A stretch of DNA of 64,000 nt from Oceanobacillus sp. HTM 045 (GCA_009733745.1 WNWL01000001.1:496001-560000), one strand, 5' to 3'; shown: positions 31,500 to 41,942, counted from the first letter of the stretch. Program-made: numbers and translations. The notes: generated from the letters alone by a model not told the origin.

Positions 31500-32249
31500 A
31501 TGGGGAACTGGCCCGAGGGCGTCGCGCGGGTCGTCCTCGACGAGACCGACAGCACCAACGAGGAGGCGCGCCGCCGCGCCCCCTCGACCGAGGCGCCGAC
31601 ATGGATCATGGCCCGCCACCAGACCGCCGCGCGCGGCAGGCAGGGCAGGGCATGGGCCAGCCCCCGCGGCAACCTCTCGGCCACGCTGGTCCTGCCCCGC
31701 GCACCTGAGCCGCAGGTCGCCGCCACGCTCTCCTTCGACGCCTCGCTGGCCGTGGCCGACGTGATCGCCGCCCACGCGCCCCGCGCGCAGGTGCTGCTCA
31801 AGTGGCCCAACGACGTGCTGGCCGAGGGGCGCAAGATCGCCGGCATCCTGCTCGAGTCGCTGGGGCAGGGCCGCCTCGCCATCGGCATCGGCCTCAACCT
31901 CGCCCATCACCCGCCGGAGGCGGAGACCCGCTGGCCCGCCACCAGCCTGCGGCAGCTCGCCGGCCACGCCCCCGCGCCGGAGGAGGCGCTTGAGACGCTC
32001 GCCGCCGCCTTCGCCCGCTGGCAGGGCGTGCGCGCGGCGGAAGGCTTCGGCGCCATCCGCGCCGCGTGGCTGGCGCGCGCCGCCCAGCGCGGCGGCCCGA
32101 TCGAGGTCCGCCTGCCGGCGGAAACGCTGACCGGCACCTTCGAGGATGTGGACCCGACCGGCCGGCTTGTACTAACAACCCCCGAGGGCGCGCGGAGCAT
32201 CGCCGCAGGCGACGTGTTCTTCCCCGCTCCCGGATCCGCCACCCGGTAG
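31500..32249 (+). CDS. birA: Biotin--[acetyl-CoA-carboxylase] ligase
   Basis: The 249-aa enzyme attaches biotin to carboxylase carrier proteins through biotinyl-AMP. The substrate-binding loop ARGRQGRAW (near residue 42), LKWPNDVL (about 100) and KIAGILLE are present, followed by the small C-terminal SH3-like domain (GTFEDVDPTGRLVL). There is no N-terminal helix-turn-helix, so it is a ligase without repressor function. The ATG abuts the nuoN stop, and the coaX start is eight bases downstream. Confidence 0.95.
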   Translation: MGNWPEGVARVVLDETDSTNEEARRRAPSTEAPTWIMARHQTAARGRQGRAWASPRGNLSATLVLPRAPEPQVAATLSFDASLAVADVIAAHAPRAQVLLKWPNDVLAEGRKIAGILLESLGQGRLAIGIGLNLAHHPPEAETRWPATSLRQLAGHAPAPEEALETLAAAFARWQGVRAAEGFGAIRAAWLARAAQRGGPIEVRLPAETLTGTFEDVDPTGRLVLTTPEGARSIAAGDVFFPAPGSATR

Positions 32250-32257
32250 GACAGCCC

Positions 32258-33036
<779 letters not shown>

Positions 33037-33040
<4 letters not shown>

Positions 33041-34725
33041 CATCTGAGAACGGACCCCTCGTCTACCTCGCCCTCGGCGGCGCGGGCGAGATCGGCATGA
33101 ACTGCTACCTCTACGGCCTCGGCGTCGCGCGCGACCGGCGCTGGATCATGGTCGACTGCGGCATCGGCTTCGGCGACATGGAGACCGCGCCGGGGGTGGA
33201 GCTCGTCCTGCCGGACCTCGACTTCCTGGAGGGCGAGCGCGACCGGCTGGAGGCCATCGTGCTGACCCACGCCCACGAGGACCATGTCGGCGCGATCCCC
33301 CATCTCTGGGACCGGCTCGGCAACCCGCCGATCTTCGCCCGGCCCTTCACCGCCGAGGTGGTGCGGCGCAAGTTCGACGAGAACGGCCTCGGCGAGGCGC
33401 CGCTGCGCATCTGCGCCCCGCACGACAGGGTGCGCGTCGGCGGCGGCTTCTCGGTCGAGTTCCTGCCGATCACCCACTCGATCCCCGAGGCGTCCTCGCT
33501 GGCGATCCGCACGCCCGTGGGCACCGTGGTCCATACCGGCGACTTCAAGCTCGACCCCGAGCCGCTGCTCGGCCCCCCCGCCGACCTCGCGCCCTTTCGC
33601 GCGCTGGGGCAGGAGGGGGTGCTGGCGCTGGCCTGCGACAGCACCAACGTATTCCTGCCCGGCCGCTCCGGCTCGGAGATGGAGCTGGTCGCCAACCTGG
33701 AACGGGTCATCGCCGCCGCGCCCCGCGCGGTCGCCGCGACCACCTTCGCCTCCAACGTCTCGCGCCTGCGCACGCTGGCGCAGGCCGCCGTCAACACCGG
33801 CCGCTCGGTCGTGGTGGCGGGCCGCGCCATGCGCCGGATGATCGAGGTCGCGGTCGAGACCGGGGTGTTGACCGACTTCCCGACCGTCACGCCCGAGGAC
33901 CGGATCGACGACATCCCGGCCGACAACCTGTTCTACCTCGTCACCGGCTCGCAGGGCGAGGGCAGGGCGGCGCTGGCCCGCATCGCCGCCGGCCAGCACC
34001 CGACCGTCAAGCTGCGCGAGGGCGACACGGTGCTGTTCTCGTCCAAGACCATCCCGGGCAACGAGTCCGGCATCTACCGGCTCTACAACCGCTTCTCCGA
34101 GCAGGGCGTCCGGGTGATCGACGCCGACCAGGAGCGCATCCACGTCTCCGGCCACGCCCGGCAGGAAGACCTGCGCGTGATCTACGAACTGGTGAAGCCG
34201 AAGGTCGCCGTGCCGATGCATGGCGAGCACCGCCACCTCGTCGAGCACGCCCGCCTCGCCAGGGAATGGGGCGCGGGCATGTCGGTCGTAGCGCCCAACG
34301 GCACCCTGGTCCGGCTCGACGGCAACGACCCCGGCATCGAGGAGCATGTCGAGACCGGCCGGGTCTATCTCGACGGCTCGGTCCGCGTCGGCGCGCTCGA
34401 CGGGGTGATCCGCGAACGGCTCAAGCTCGCCCGCGAGGGCGCGGTCTTCGTCGCGCTGGTGGTGGACGAGGTGGGAGAGCTGCTGGCCGACCCGCAGGTG
34501 AAGTGCCTCGGCGCGCCGGAGGACGACGAGGCCTGGAAGGCCCCGCTCGACGAGATGATCGCGACCGCGGTGGACGACGCCATCGAAGGCGCCTCGCCCA
34601 AGCAGAAGCGCACCGAGGCCGCCATCGAGGAACTCGCCACCCGCGCCGCCCGCCGGGTCACCTCGAAGTTCTGGGGCAAGCGGGCGGTCGTCACCGTCCT
34701 CGTCACCCGCCTCGAGGAGGAATAG
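33037..34725 (+). CDS. rnj: Ribonuclease J
   Basis: The 562-aa metallo-beta-lactamase/beta-CASP nuclease has 5'-3' exoribonuclease and endonuclease activity in rRNA maturation and mRNA decay. The zinc motif THAHEDHVGAI lies around residue 75; further ligands are ITHSIPE, HTGDFKLD and, after the beta-CASP insert, VSGHARQEDL and MHGEHRHL. The C-terminal part (residues about 450-560) is the usual small domain. Translation is coupled to coaX by an ATGA overlap. Confidence 0.95.
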
Positions 34726-34743
34726 GGGCGCCGCCCGCCGGGC

Positions 34744-34773
34744 GATCCGCCTTGCCGCGATCCGCCTTGCCGC
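34744..34773 (+). repeat. 15-bp perfect tandem duplication
   Basis: The unit GATCCGCCTTGCCGC occurs twice head to tail, followed by GATACAG, just after rnj. Confidence 0.9.
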
Positions 34774-34781
34774 GATACAGC

Positions 34782-34802
34782 CCGGGCCGCGCGGCGGCCC
34801 GG
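34782..34802 (+). terminator. Hairpin after rnj, possible operon terminator
   Basis: CCGGGCCG (34782-34789) pairs with CGGCCCGG (34795-34802). There is no T-tract, so it may act only as a 3'-end stabiliser. Confidence 0.4.
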
Positions 34803-34884
34803 CCGCGCTCCCCGTGCGATTGTTCCTGTTTCGCGAAATCTCAATTACTGGACAGACCTGTACGGGGGTCCATCTACCTGTGGT

Positions 34885-36528
34885 ATGGGTTTCCATTCCC
34901 CGAGCGTCGCACCCGACGTGCGGAACCGGAATGTGCCGGGCGGGTGGGGCGCGCGAGAGGGGGTGGCATTGCCGAACAACATTCTCCGATTCTGGAAATC
35001 GCTCGATTCGGATGACCCGTTCGAGGCGCTGTTCGAGGCAGCGCCGGTGCTGATGCACTCCATCGACAAGACCGGCACCATCATCCGCGTCAGCCGGTTC
35101 TGGGCCAGCAAGCTCGGCTACGAGCCGGAGGAGATGGCCGGGCGCAAGTCCACCGAATTCCTGACCGAGGAATCCCGCCACCACGCCGTGACCGTCGCCC
35201 TGCCGGATTTCTTCCGCACCGGCGCGATCTACAACACCGAGTACGACTTCGTCCGCAAGGACGGCAAGCTGCTCCCCGTGCTGATGTCGGCCATCGCGCA
35301 GTACGACAAGGAGGGCAACTTCGTCCGCTCCCTCGCGGTGATGTTCGACAACACCGAGGCCAAGCGCGCCGCCGCCGAGTTGCAGCGCAAGCAGCGCATG
35401 GAGGCCATCGGTGCGCTGGTCGGCGGCGTGGCGCACGACTTCAACAACCTGCTCGCAGTCATCCTCGGCAATCTCGAATTCCTGCTCGCCGACCCGGACG
35501 ACCCCGACCGGATGGAGTTCATCGAGGCCGCGCTCAACGCCGCCAGGCGCGGCGGCACGCTTACCCAGCAGCTCCTCAGCTATGGCCGCCGCGCCCGGCT
35601 GTCGCCCGAGATGATCGACCTCAACAGCGTGGTCATGACCGTGGACCGGATGGTCCGCCGCCTCCTGCCGGCGACGATCGAGCTGGAAACCGTGTCCGGC
35701 GCCGGGCTCTGGCGGGCGGAGGTCGACACGGCCCAGCTCGAAACCGCGGTGCTGAACATCATCAACAACGCCCGCGACGCCATGCCCGCCGGCGGGAAGC
35801 TCACGCTGGAGACCTCCAACGTGCGTATCGGCGAGGAATACATCGCCGCCCGCGGCGAGGACATCCAGCCCGGCCGCTACGTCATGCTGGCGATCACCGA
35901 CAGCGGCACCGGCATGGACGAGGCGACACGCTCGCGGATCTTCGACCCGTTCTTCACCACCAAGGATGTCGGCTTCGGCTCCGGCCTCGGCCTCTCGATG
36001 GTGTTCGGCTTCATGCGCCAGTCGAACGGCACCATCCGCGTCTACAGCGAGCCGGGAAAGGGCACCACGTTCAAGCTCTACTTCCCCGCCGTCGCCCGCG
36101 AGGGCGAGGTGCCGGACCGCGGCGCGCCCGGCGTCCCTGCGCCGACCGGCGGCAAGCTGGTCCTGCTCGCCGAGGACGAGGACGACGTGCGCAGCGTGCT
36201 GACCCGCCAGATGGAACACGCCGGCTACCGCGTCGCCGGCTGCGCCACCGGCGACGAGGCGCTGCGCCTGATCGAGACCGGCCTCCGCCCCGACGTGCTG
36301 CTGACCGACATCGTGATGCCCGGCTCGCTCCAGGGGCCGGAACTCGCCAAGCGCGCCCGCGCGCTGATCACCGGCCTCCGGGTAATGTTCATTTCCGGCT
36401 ACCCGACCGAGGCGGCGATCCACGGCAACGGCCTCCGCCCGGAGGACCGCCACCTGATCAAGCCGGTCGGAAGGGAGGCGCTGGTCCACGCCCTCGCCGA
36501 GATGGTCGGCAGGGAGGATAAGGGCTAG
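34885..36528 (+). CDS. Soluble PAS hybrid histidine kinase, CckA-like
   Basis: The 547-aa product (longest frame) has a PAS domain at about residues 42-150, a HisKA domain with phospho-acceptor His184 in GGVAHDFNN, an HATPase domain ([30 protein letters not shown]) and a receiver domain with phospho-acceptor Asp475 in LLTDIVMPG. There are no TM segments, unlike cckA in this window, with which it shares the His box and the receiver ending FISGY. The true start is uncertain: TTG at 34969 and GTG at 34963 have GAGAGG upstream and would remove a poorly structured N-terminus. Its signal and partner are unknown. Confidence 0.88.
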   Translation: MGFHSPSVAPDVRNRNVPGGWGAREGVALPNNILRFWKSLDSDDPFEALFEAAPVLMHSIDKTGTIIRVSRFWASKLGYEPEEMAGRKSTEFLTEESRHHAVTVALPDFFRTGAIYNTEYDFVRKDGKLLPVLMSAIAQYDKEGNFVRSLAVMFDNTEAKRAAAELQRKQRMEAIGALVGGVAHDFNNLLAVILGNLEFLLADPDDPDRMEFIEAALNAARRGGTLTQQLLSYGRRARLSPEMIDLNSVVMTVDRMVRRLLPATIELETVSGAGLWRAEVDTAQLETAVLNIINNARDAMPAGGKLTLETSNVRIGEEYIAARGEDIQPGRYVMLAITDSGTGMDEATRSRIFDPFFTTKDVGFGSGLGLSMVFGFMRQSNGTIRVYSEPGKGTTFKLYFPAVAREGEVPDRGAPGVPAPTGGKLVLLAEDEDDVRSVLTRQMEHAGYRVAGCATGDEALRLIETGLRPDVLLTDIVMPGSLQGPELAKRARALITGLRVMFISGYPTEAAIHGNGLRPEDRHLIKPVGREALVHALAEMVGREDKG

Positions 36529-36662
36529 GCGGGGGCTGGCGCGGCGGCGTGGCATCCGGGTCGCACGCGCGAGGCCTTTCTTCGCAAACGCAGCATGTGC
36601 GCCTTGTGGCGGCGCAGGGCGGGGACTAGTTCGTGGAGCGGTTGTCGCTTCGGGAGAATCTC

Positions 36663-37304
36663 ATGCACCGCTTAGCCACCGCCGCCCTTCTCGCGGCCCT
36701 TTCCGCCCCGGCTGCATTCGCCGAAACCTTCTCCGCCGATGTCTGGGCCGACAACTGGTTCGAGATGCGTATCGACGGCGAAACCGTCGCCGTGGACAGC
36801 GTTCCGATCACCACCGAACGCTCGTTCAACGCCGAAAGCTTCACCTTCGAAGCCGAACCGCCCTTCGTGGTCGGTCTCATCGCGAAGGATTTCCGGCAGA
36901 ACGACACCGGTCTCGAATATATCGGCACGCGGCGCCAGCAGATGGGCGACGGCGGCGTGATCCTGTAGGTCAGGGACTCCTCCGGCGGGATCGTTGCGGT
37001 CAGCGACGATGCGTGGCAATGCCTGGTTATCCACGGGGCCCCTCTCGACCGGTCCTGCGAGAAGGAAAGCGCCCCGGTCGCGGGCGAGGGGGCGTGCACC
37101 TTCTCGAAGATGGACCCGCCCGAAGGCTGGGATCTCGCGGGCTTCGACGCTTCCCTCTGGCCGCAGGCGAGCATTTTCTCGGAACGCGAGGTTTCCCCGA
37201 AGGACGGATACGACGAGATCGACTGGTCGGCGGACGCGCGCCTGATCTGGGGGCCAGACCTCGAGACGAGCAACACGGTCCTTTGCCGCCTTCTCGTCGA
37301 GTGA
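36663..37304 (+). pseudogene. Exported protein gene interrupted by an in-frame TAG codon
   Basis: The ATG at 36663 follows GGGAG and encodes a signal peptide (cleavage after AAFAE) and about 100 residues ending GDGGVIL. A TAG at 36966-36968 follows, but the same frame continues open for 111 more codons with convincing protein sequence (RDSSGGIVAVSDDAWQCLV, WDLAGFDASLWPQ, LIWGPDLETSN) to a TGA at 37302-37304. No base is lost or gained. The simplest reading is a recent nonsense mutation, for example CAG to TAG, in a gene of about 213 codons; a sequencing error or stop readthrough are alternatives. The gene precedes the YHYH gene. I know no function for it. Confidence 0.75.
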
Positions 37305-37339
37305 AGGCCGCCCGGACGCAACCGGGGCAGCGTCGTCGC

Positions 37340-37387
37340 CTTCCAGACCTTCCCCAGACCTTCCCCAGGCCTTCCCCAGGCCTTCCA
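37340..37387 (+). repeat. 11-bp tandem repeat upstream of the YHYH gene
   Basis: Three full units of CTTCCCCAG(A/G)C (37349-37381), flanked by partial units CTTCCAGAC and CTTCCA, lie between the interrupted gene and the YHYH start. Confidence 0.85.
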
Positions 37388-37417
37388 ATGCTGAACCCCC
37401 GCCCGCCAGGATCCACC

Positions 37418-38401
37418 ATGCCACGTTTGCTGCTTGCACATCCCGCACGACTTCTCCTCTCGGCCGCATGGCTGATGACCGGGACAGGGCCAACCCTCGC
37501 CCACGACGACCGGTGCGGCGACATAGCCGCTTCGGTGGAAGAAGCCGGGTTTGCCGACCGCGTGACCGTCACCTGTACCGACAGCCACGCCATCATCCGG
37601 TCCGACACCTATCCCGATCATCCAATGATGACCGGTATCACCGGAACCAACGAACAGGTTCCGGTGCCGGCGGACTATGCAGCGCCGATCATCCTCGCGC
37701 CTCGGCTGGAGGGTACGCCGCTGACCCGCGACGCGGCTCTCGGCGTCGCCGTGAACGGTGTCCCGATCTACGACTACACCGCTGGCGGTGAAATGAGCCT
37801 CGGCGATCTTGCCCATCACCAGGCCCGCCACGACACCTATCAGACCGGCCAGCTTGACATCTGCGGCGGCCATGCCGGGCGCGGCGACGACTATCACTAC
37901 CATGCGAAGCCGACCTGCATGATCGAGGCGATGGCCAATCGAGGCGAAAACCCGATCATCGGTTGGGCGTTCGATGGATTCCCGATCTACGGGGATGACA
38001 ACCCGGACGGTACGCCGGTCGGCGAGGGTGCGCTCGGGCTCTGCAACGGCCAGCCCGATCCCGTATTCGGTTACCGCTACCACACCTCGGAGGATGCGCC
38101 TTACATCGTCCAGTGTCTGGTAGGCGCGGTGCCCGATTTCGACCGCCTTCCCCGCGTCCCACCGCTGGTTTCGATCGACGGCACCGGCCGCCTACCGGGC
38201 CGCCCCCCACGGGGCGGGGTGGAGGAGCTTGTATTCACCGAAGACGGCGCCGAGACCCGGAGCCTCGACTACGTCTACCAGGGCGAAAGCTACTTCATTC
38301 GCTACGCGCCGTCCGAGAAGGCGGGTTGCTTCGACTTCGTCACGCGGACCGTGACCAGCGGCGGCGAACCTGAGGCAGGTACTTTCTGCCGTACACGGTA
38401 G
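37418..38401 (+). CDS. Exported YHYH domain protein
   Basis: The 327-aa product has a signal peptide (MPRLLLAHPARLLLSAAWLM, cleavage probably after TLAHD) and the YHYH motif in GDDYHYHAKPTC at about residue 155, with CGGH before it and IIGWAFDGFPIYG after it, the core of the YHYH family of secreted proteins of unknown function. Six or more cysteines suggest disulfides. AGGA lies before the ATG at 37418; the ATG at 37388 lies at the end of the 11-bp repeats and would precede the signal by ten residues. The interrupted exported-protein gene upstream is on the same strand, so the two probably form a unit. Confidence 0.85.
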   Translation: MPRLLLAHPARLLLSAAWLMTGTGPTLAHDDRCGDIAASVEEAGFADRVTVTCTDSHAIIRSDTYPDHPMMTGITGTNEQVPVPADYAAPIILAPRLEGTPLTRDAALGVAVNGVPIYDYTAGGEMSLGDLAHHQARHDTYQTGQLDICGGHAGRGDDYHYHAKPTCMIEAMANRGENPIIGWAFDGFPIYGDDNPDGTPVGEGALGLCNGQPDPVFGYRYHTSEDAPYIVQCLVGAVPDFDRLPRVPPLVSIDGTGRLPGRPPRGGVEELVFTEDGAETRSLDYVYQGESYFIRYAPSEKAGCFDFVTRTVTSGGEPEAGTFCRTR

Positions 38402-38578
38402 CGCCTGAGCGAACGATCAGTCGGGACAATCGGGGGGACCCCGTCAAGCTGTTCCGGGCGTCCTCGCGACCGGGAGCGCGCTGCCGTCGCACAGATCGGC
38501 AGGGCCCCGTTTCACCCCTGGCGGTGACTTGCGGCGCCTTTCGGGAAAGGGACGACACCCGGAAATTCCTACGCGGGC

Positions 38579-38597
38579 GTCACCGCCGCGCGGTGAC
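38579..38597. terminator. Perfect hairpin between the YHYH and helicase genes
   Basis: GTCACCGC (38579-38586) pairs with GCGGTGAC (38590-38597) with a 3-base loop. The 285-base interval 38402-38686 between convergent genes otherwise holds only the helicase terminator. There is no T-tract on either strand. Confidence 0.35.
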
Positions 38598-38624
38598 AGT
38601 GTCCGCCCCGGGTGCGCACGAAGT

Positions 38625-38645
38625 GGAAAACGCCCCGGAGGGCGC
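38625..38645 (-). terminator. Terminator of the DEAD-box helicase gene
   Basis: Read on the minus strand, CGCCC-TCCG-GGGCG is followed by TTTTCC, about 40 bases past the helicase stop codon. Confidence 0.65.
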
Positions 38646-38686
38646 TCAAGTCATTGGAATGGTTGGGGAAAGGCGTGCGTGACGGC

Positions 38687-40195
38687 TCAGGCCGCCTCGT
38701 CCGCGCTCGACTTGTCCGACTCGGCCGGCGCCTCGGACTCCGTCTCCGCGCTCACCTCGGAAGCCTTTGACCTGGCTGCCTTTTTCGGGAAGGCGGGGCG
38801 CAGGAGGAAGGCCGGGACGTGATCGCCCAGCCCGACCACCGGCTCGCCCTTGTCCTGACGGTCGCGCCCGCCGCGGCCCTCGCCCTTGCGGGACCGGCCC
38901 CGGCCGCCGCGCTCGCCACGCTCGGCGCGCTCACGTCTTGGCTCAGACTTGGAGGTTTCGGCCTCAACTTCCTGTTTCGGCTCGGATTTCCGTTCCGCCG
39001 GAGCATCCTTCGAACGGCTGCGCGGGCGCTCCCGGACCTCGTCCACCGCGCCGTCCGGCACCGAGATCTCCGGGATATCCTTGCCCACCAGTTCGACGAT
39101 CTTGTCCAGGTGCTTCTGCTCGTGCGGAAGGCAGATCATGAAAGCCTTCCCCGAACGCCCCGCCCGGCCCGTCCGCCCGATGCGATGAACGTAGTCGTCG
39201 GAGTGGATCGGAACGTCGAAATTGAACACGTGCGAGACGTTCGGAATGTCCAGCCCGCGGGCCGCGACGTCCGACGCGACGAGGATCTGCACGGTCCCGT
39301 CGCGGAACCCGTTCAGCGTTGCCATGCGCACCGACTGGTCCAGGTCGCCATGCAGGGCCGCGGCGTTAAAACCGTGCTTTTCCAGGCTCTTGTAGACGAT
39401 ACCTACGTCGCGCTTGCGGTTGCAGAAGATGATCGCGTTGCGCAGCTCGTCGCCTTCGGAGCGGAGCAGCGCGCGCAGCACGGCGCGCTTCTCGGTGTCC
39501 GCCACGTCCTTGCGGGTCGGCTTGAACTTGCAGACATGCTGCGCCACCGTCTCCGCCGTCGTGGCCGGTTTCGCCACCTCGACGCGGACCGGGTTCGACA
39601 GGAATTCCTGCGTCAGCCGGGTGATCTCCGGCGGCATGGTCGCCGAGAAGAACAGCGTCTGCCGGGTGAACGGGGTCAGCTTGAAGATCCGCTCGATGTC
39701 CGGGATGAAGCCCATGTCGAGCATCCGGTCGGCCTCGTCGACCACCATGATCTGCACGCCGGTCAGCATCAGCTTGCCGCGCTCGAAATGGTCGAGCAGG
39801 CGGCCCGGTGTGGCGATCAGCACGTCCACGCCGCGGTCGATCAGCTTGTCCTGGTCCTTGAAGGACACGCCGCCGATCAGCAGCGCCATGCTCAGCTTGT
39901 GGTGCTTGCCGTAGATCTCGAAGTTCTCGGCCACCTGCGCCGCCAGCTCCCGCGTGGGGCAGAGGATCAGCGAGCGCGGCATCCGCGCCCGGGCGCGGCC
40001 CTGGGCCAGCACGGTGATCATCGGCAGGGTGAAGGAGGCGGTCTTGCCGGTGCCCGTCTGGGCGATGCCCAGCACGTCGCGGCCCTCCAGCGCCTCGGGA
40101 ATGGCCTGCGCCTGGATCGGCGTGGGAGTTTCGTAGCCGGCTTCTTCGACGGCCTGGAGGACCTTCGGATCGAGGTCGAGTTCTGAAAACTTCAT
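38687..40195 (-). CDS. DEAD-box ATP-dependent RNA helicase, RhlE-like
   Basis: The 502-aa helicase contains the Q motif, motif I AQTGTGKT, Ia PTRELAAQ, II VDEADRMLDMGF, III SATMP, and in the second domain VASDVAARGLDIP and HRIGRTGRAGR. After about residue 375 comes a charged tail rich in Arg, Glu and Lys with an RGG-like part (GERGGRGRSRKGEGRGGRD), typical of RNA-binding extensions, and an acidic end. Such helicases act in ribosome assembly and RNA decay, often in the cold. AAGGGC precedes the ATG at 40195; upstream extension to 40318 is rejected. It diverges from the ArsR gene. Confidence 0.95.
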   Translation of the reverse strand: MKFSELDLDPKVLQAVEEAGYETPTPIQAQAIPEALEGRDVLGIAQTGTGKTASFTLPMITVLAQGRARARMPRSLILCPTRELAAQVAENFEIYGKHHKLSMALLIGGVSFKDQDKLIDRGVDVLIATPGRLLDHFERGKLMLTGVQIMVVDEADRMLDMGFIPDIERIFKLTPFTRQTLFFSATMPPEITRLTQEFLSNPVRVEVAKPATTAETVAQHVCKFKPTRKDVADTEKRAVLRALLRSEGDELRNAIIFCNRKRDVGIVYKSLEKHGFNAAALHGDLDQSVRMATLNGFRDGTVQILVASDVAARGLDIPNVSHVFNFDVPIHSDDYVHRIGRTGRAGRSGKAFMICLPHEQKHLDKIVELVGKDIPEISVPDGAVDEVRERPRSRSKDAPAERKSEPKQEVEAETSKSEPRRERAERGERGGRGRSRKGEGRGGRDRQDKGEPVVGLGDHVPAFLLRPAFPKKAARSKASEVSAETESEAPAESDKSSADEAA

Positions 40196-40387
40196 GAGTG
40201 CCCTTGCTGGTGGCTGCGGTTTCTTTGCGGCTTGATCGGCCGCAACTTCCCCGCGGCCATCGGCGTCCGGATTGACGCCTCGCAACAATTGCGCGCTATG
40301 TGGCCGATTGAGTGCCAAAAGTCAATGAAACTACCGTGAAATCGACCGCGTCACCTTGTCCGCCGGCGATTTCCTGCGCGATGGGGC

Positions 40388-40421
40388 TTGATCGGCACAA
40401 TGTTTCGAATAATCTAGAAAT
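40388..40421 (+). promoter_or_regulatory. Candidate promoter/operator of the ArsR gene; transcript may be leaderless
   Basis: TTGATC (40388-40393) and TAATCT (40410-40415) are 16 bases apart, which places the transcription start at or next to the ATG at 40422. No Shine-Dalgarno sequence precedes that ATG. An imperfect palindrome TTTC...GAAA (40403-40420) covers the -10 region and would be a natural ArsR operator. Confidence 0.5.
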
Positions 40422-40778
40422 ATGGAATCGAATCTCGACATCCCCGCCGATACCGAGCAGATGGCCCGCGCCTTCGCCGCCCTCGGCGCGCCGCAGCGCC
40501 TCGACGTGCTGCGACTCCTCGTCCGTGCAGGCGAGAGCGGCCTGACCGTGGGCAAGCTGCAGGAGCGGCTCGACATCCCGGGCTCGACGCTGAGCCATCA
40601 CCTGCGCGCGCTGGTGCAGGCGGGGGTGATGACCCAGGCCCGCGAGGGCCGCAGCCTGATCTGCCGTGCCGATTTCGCCGCGATCCGCGGCCTGTCGGAC
40701 TTCATCCTCAGGGAATGCTGCGCCGACGAGAGCTGCGTCGGCGAAGAGACATCAAGCGAAAGGGAGACGGTCGCATGA
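40422..40778 (+). CDS. ArsR-family transcriptional regulator
   Basis: The 118-aa protein has the ArsR winged-helix fold: FAALGAPQRLDVLRLLV, a recognition helix in PGSTLSHHLRALVQAGVM and the wing REGRSLI. Cysteines occur at 81, 99, 100 and 105, the last three in ECCADESC, a plausible metalloid- or metal-binding site in a C-terminal tail. ArsR proteins repress until metal binds. The stop overlaps the permease start (ATGA), and the upstream region carries a likely autoregulatory operator. The metal cannot be named from sequence alone. Confidence 0.92.
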   Translation: MESNLDIPADTEQMARAFAALGAPQRLDVLRLLVRAGESGLTVGKLQERLDIPGSTLSHHLRALVQAGVMTQAREGRSLICRADFAAIRGLSDFILRECCADESCVGEETSSERETVA

Positions 40779-41818
40779 CCGAACTGGTGCTGCAGCGCGC
40801 GGGTGCGCTGTTAGGCTGGCTGCGAAAGATCGACCGCGTCTGGCTGCTCGTCCTGCTGTTCCCGCCGCTGATCTTCGTCGCCGATCCGGCCAACGCGCCG
40901 GAGGTGCTGGAGATCGCCGTCAGGGCATTCGGCGGGACGCTGCCCTACATGGCGATCGCGATCGCGCTGATGGGCTACCTCAAGGCGACTTCGGCCGACG
41001 GTGTCGTGGCGGCGGCCTTCAAGGGGCGCGAGAGCCGGATGATCGTGCTCGCCGCGCTGGTCGGCGGGCTTGCGCCCTTCTGTTCCTGCGAGGTGATCCC
41101 GTTCATCGCGGCGCTGCTCGCCGCCGGAACGCCTGTCGCGGCGGTCATGGCCTTCTGGCTGGCCTCGCCGCTGATGGACCCGCCGACCTTCGCGATCACC
41201 GCCGGCGCGCTCGGCCCCGAGTTCGCCGTCGGCAAGACCGCCGCGGCGGTCGCGCTCGGCCTGGGCGGCGGTTTCGCGATGAAGGCGCTGTCGGGCATGG
41301 GCCTCTTTGCCGAGCCGCTGCGGCAGGCCTCGAAACCCTCCTGCTGCGGCTGCGGCGCGCCGAAGGGGCCGCAGAAGCCGGTCTGGCGGTTCTGGACCGA
41401 ACCCGCCCGGCGCGAGACCTTCGCGCAGACCGCGCTGGAACAGGCGCTCTTCCTCGGCAAGTGGTTGGCGCTGGCCTACCTGCTCGAAGGCGTGATGATC
41501 GTCTACATCCCGGCGGAGACCATCGCCGGCGTCGTCGGCGGGCCGGGCATCCTGCCGGTCATCACCGGCGCCCTGGTCGGTGCGCCTGCCTATCTCAACG
41601 GCTACGCAGCGCCGGCGCTGGTCGCCGGGCTGATGGAGCAGGGCATGAGCGCCGGCGCGGCGATGTCCTTCATGGTGGCGGGGGCCGTGAGCAGCATCCC
41701 GGCGATGGCCGCGGTGTTCGCGCTGGTGAAGCGGCCCGTCTTCGCCGCCTATCTCGGCTTCGGCATCGGCGGGGCGATCCTCTCCGGGCTGGTCTTCGGC
41801 GCGGTCTACGGCGCCTGA
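40775..41818 (+). CDS. ArsP-type permease (PF03773 family)
   Basis: The 347-aa membrane protein has about eight to ten TM segments and the conserved APFCSCEVIPF motif of the PF03773 permeases, some of which (ArsP) export trivalent organoarsenicals. A second motif (MVAGAVSSIPAM) lies in the C-terminal half. The central loop contains SCCGCGAP, a possible metal site. The start overlaps the ArsR stop, and AAGGGAG lies upstream, so the regulator and transporter are one operon. Organoarsenical or other metal/metalloid efflux is the likely role. Confidence 0.85.
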   Translation: MTELVLQRAGALLGWLRKIDRVWLLVLLFPPLIFVADPANAPEVLEIAVRAFGGTLPYMAIAIALMGYLKATSADGVVAAAFKGRESRMIVLAALVGGLAPFCSCEVIPFIAALLAAGTPVAAVMAFWLASPLMDPPTFAITAGALGPEFAVGKTAAAVALGLGGGFAMKALSGMGLFAEPLRQASKPSCCGCGAPKGPQKPVWRFWTEPARRETFAQTALEQALFLGKWLALAYLLEGVMIVYIPAETIAGVVGGPGILPVITGALVGAPAYLNGYAAPALVAGLMEQGMSAGAAMSFMVAGAVSSIPAMAAVFALVKRPVFAAYLGFGIGGAILSGLVFGAVYGA

Positions 41819-41942
41819 ACCCGCGGCCCCGGGGGCGCTCTCGGGGCCGTCCCCGGGCCGACCCGGCATCCCCACCGGCGACTTTGGCTTTGCCAGTCGC
41901 CGGCGCCCGACGTAGGTATCGGGGTCGGGCCGGGGAACGGAT

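Noticed and set aside
37340-37387. Tandem repeats considered as a CRISPR array
   Set aside because: Units are only 11 bases and contiguous without spacers.
38529-38822. A 97-codon plus-strand frame after the YHYH gene
   Set aside because: Its second half is antisense to the helicase C-terminus and there is no RBS or family similarity.
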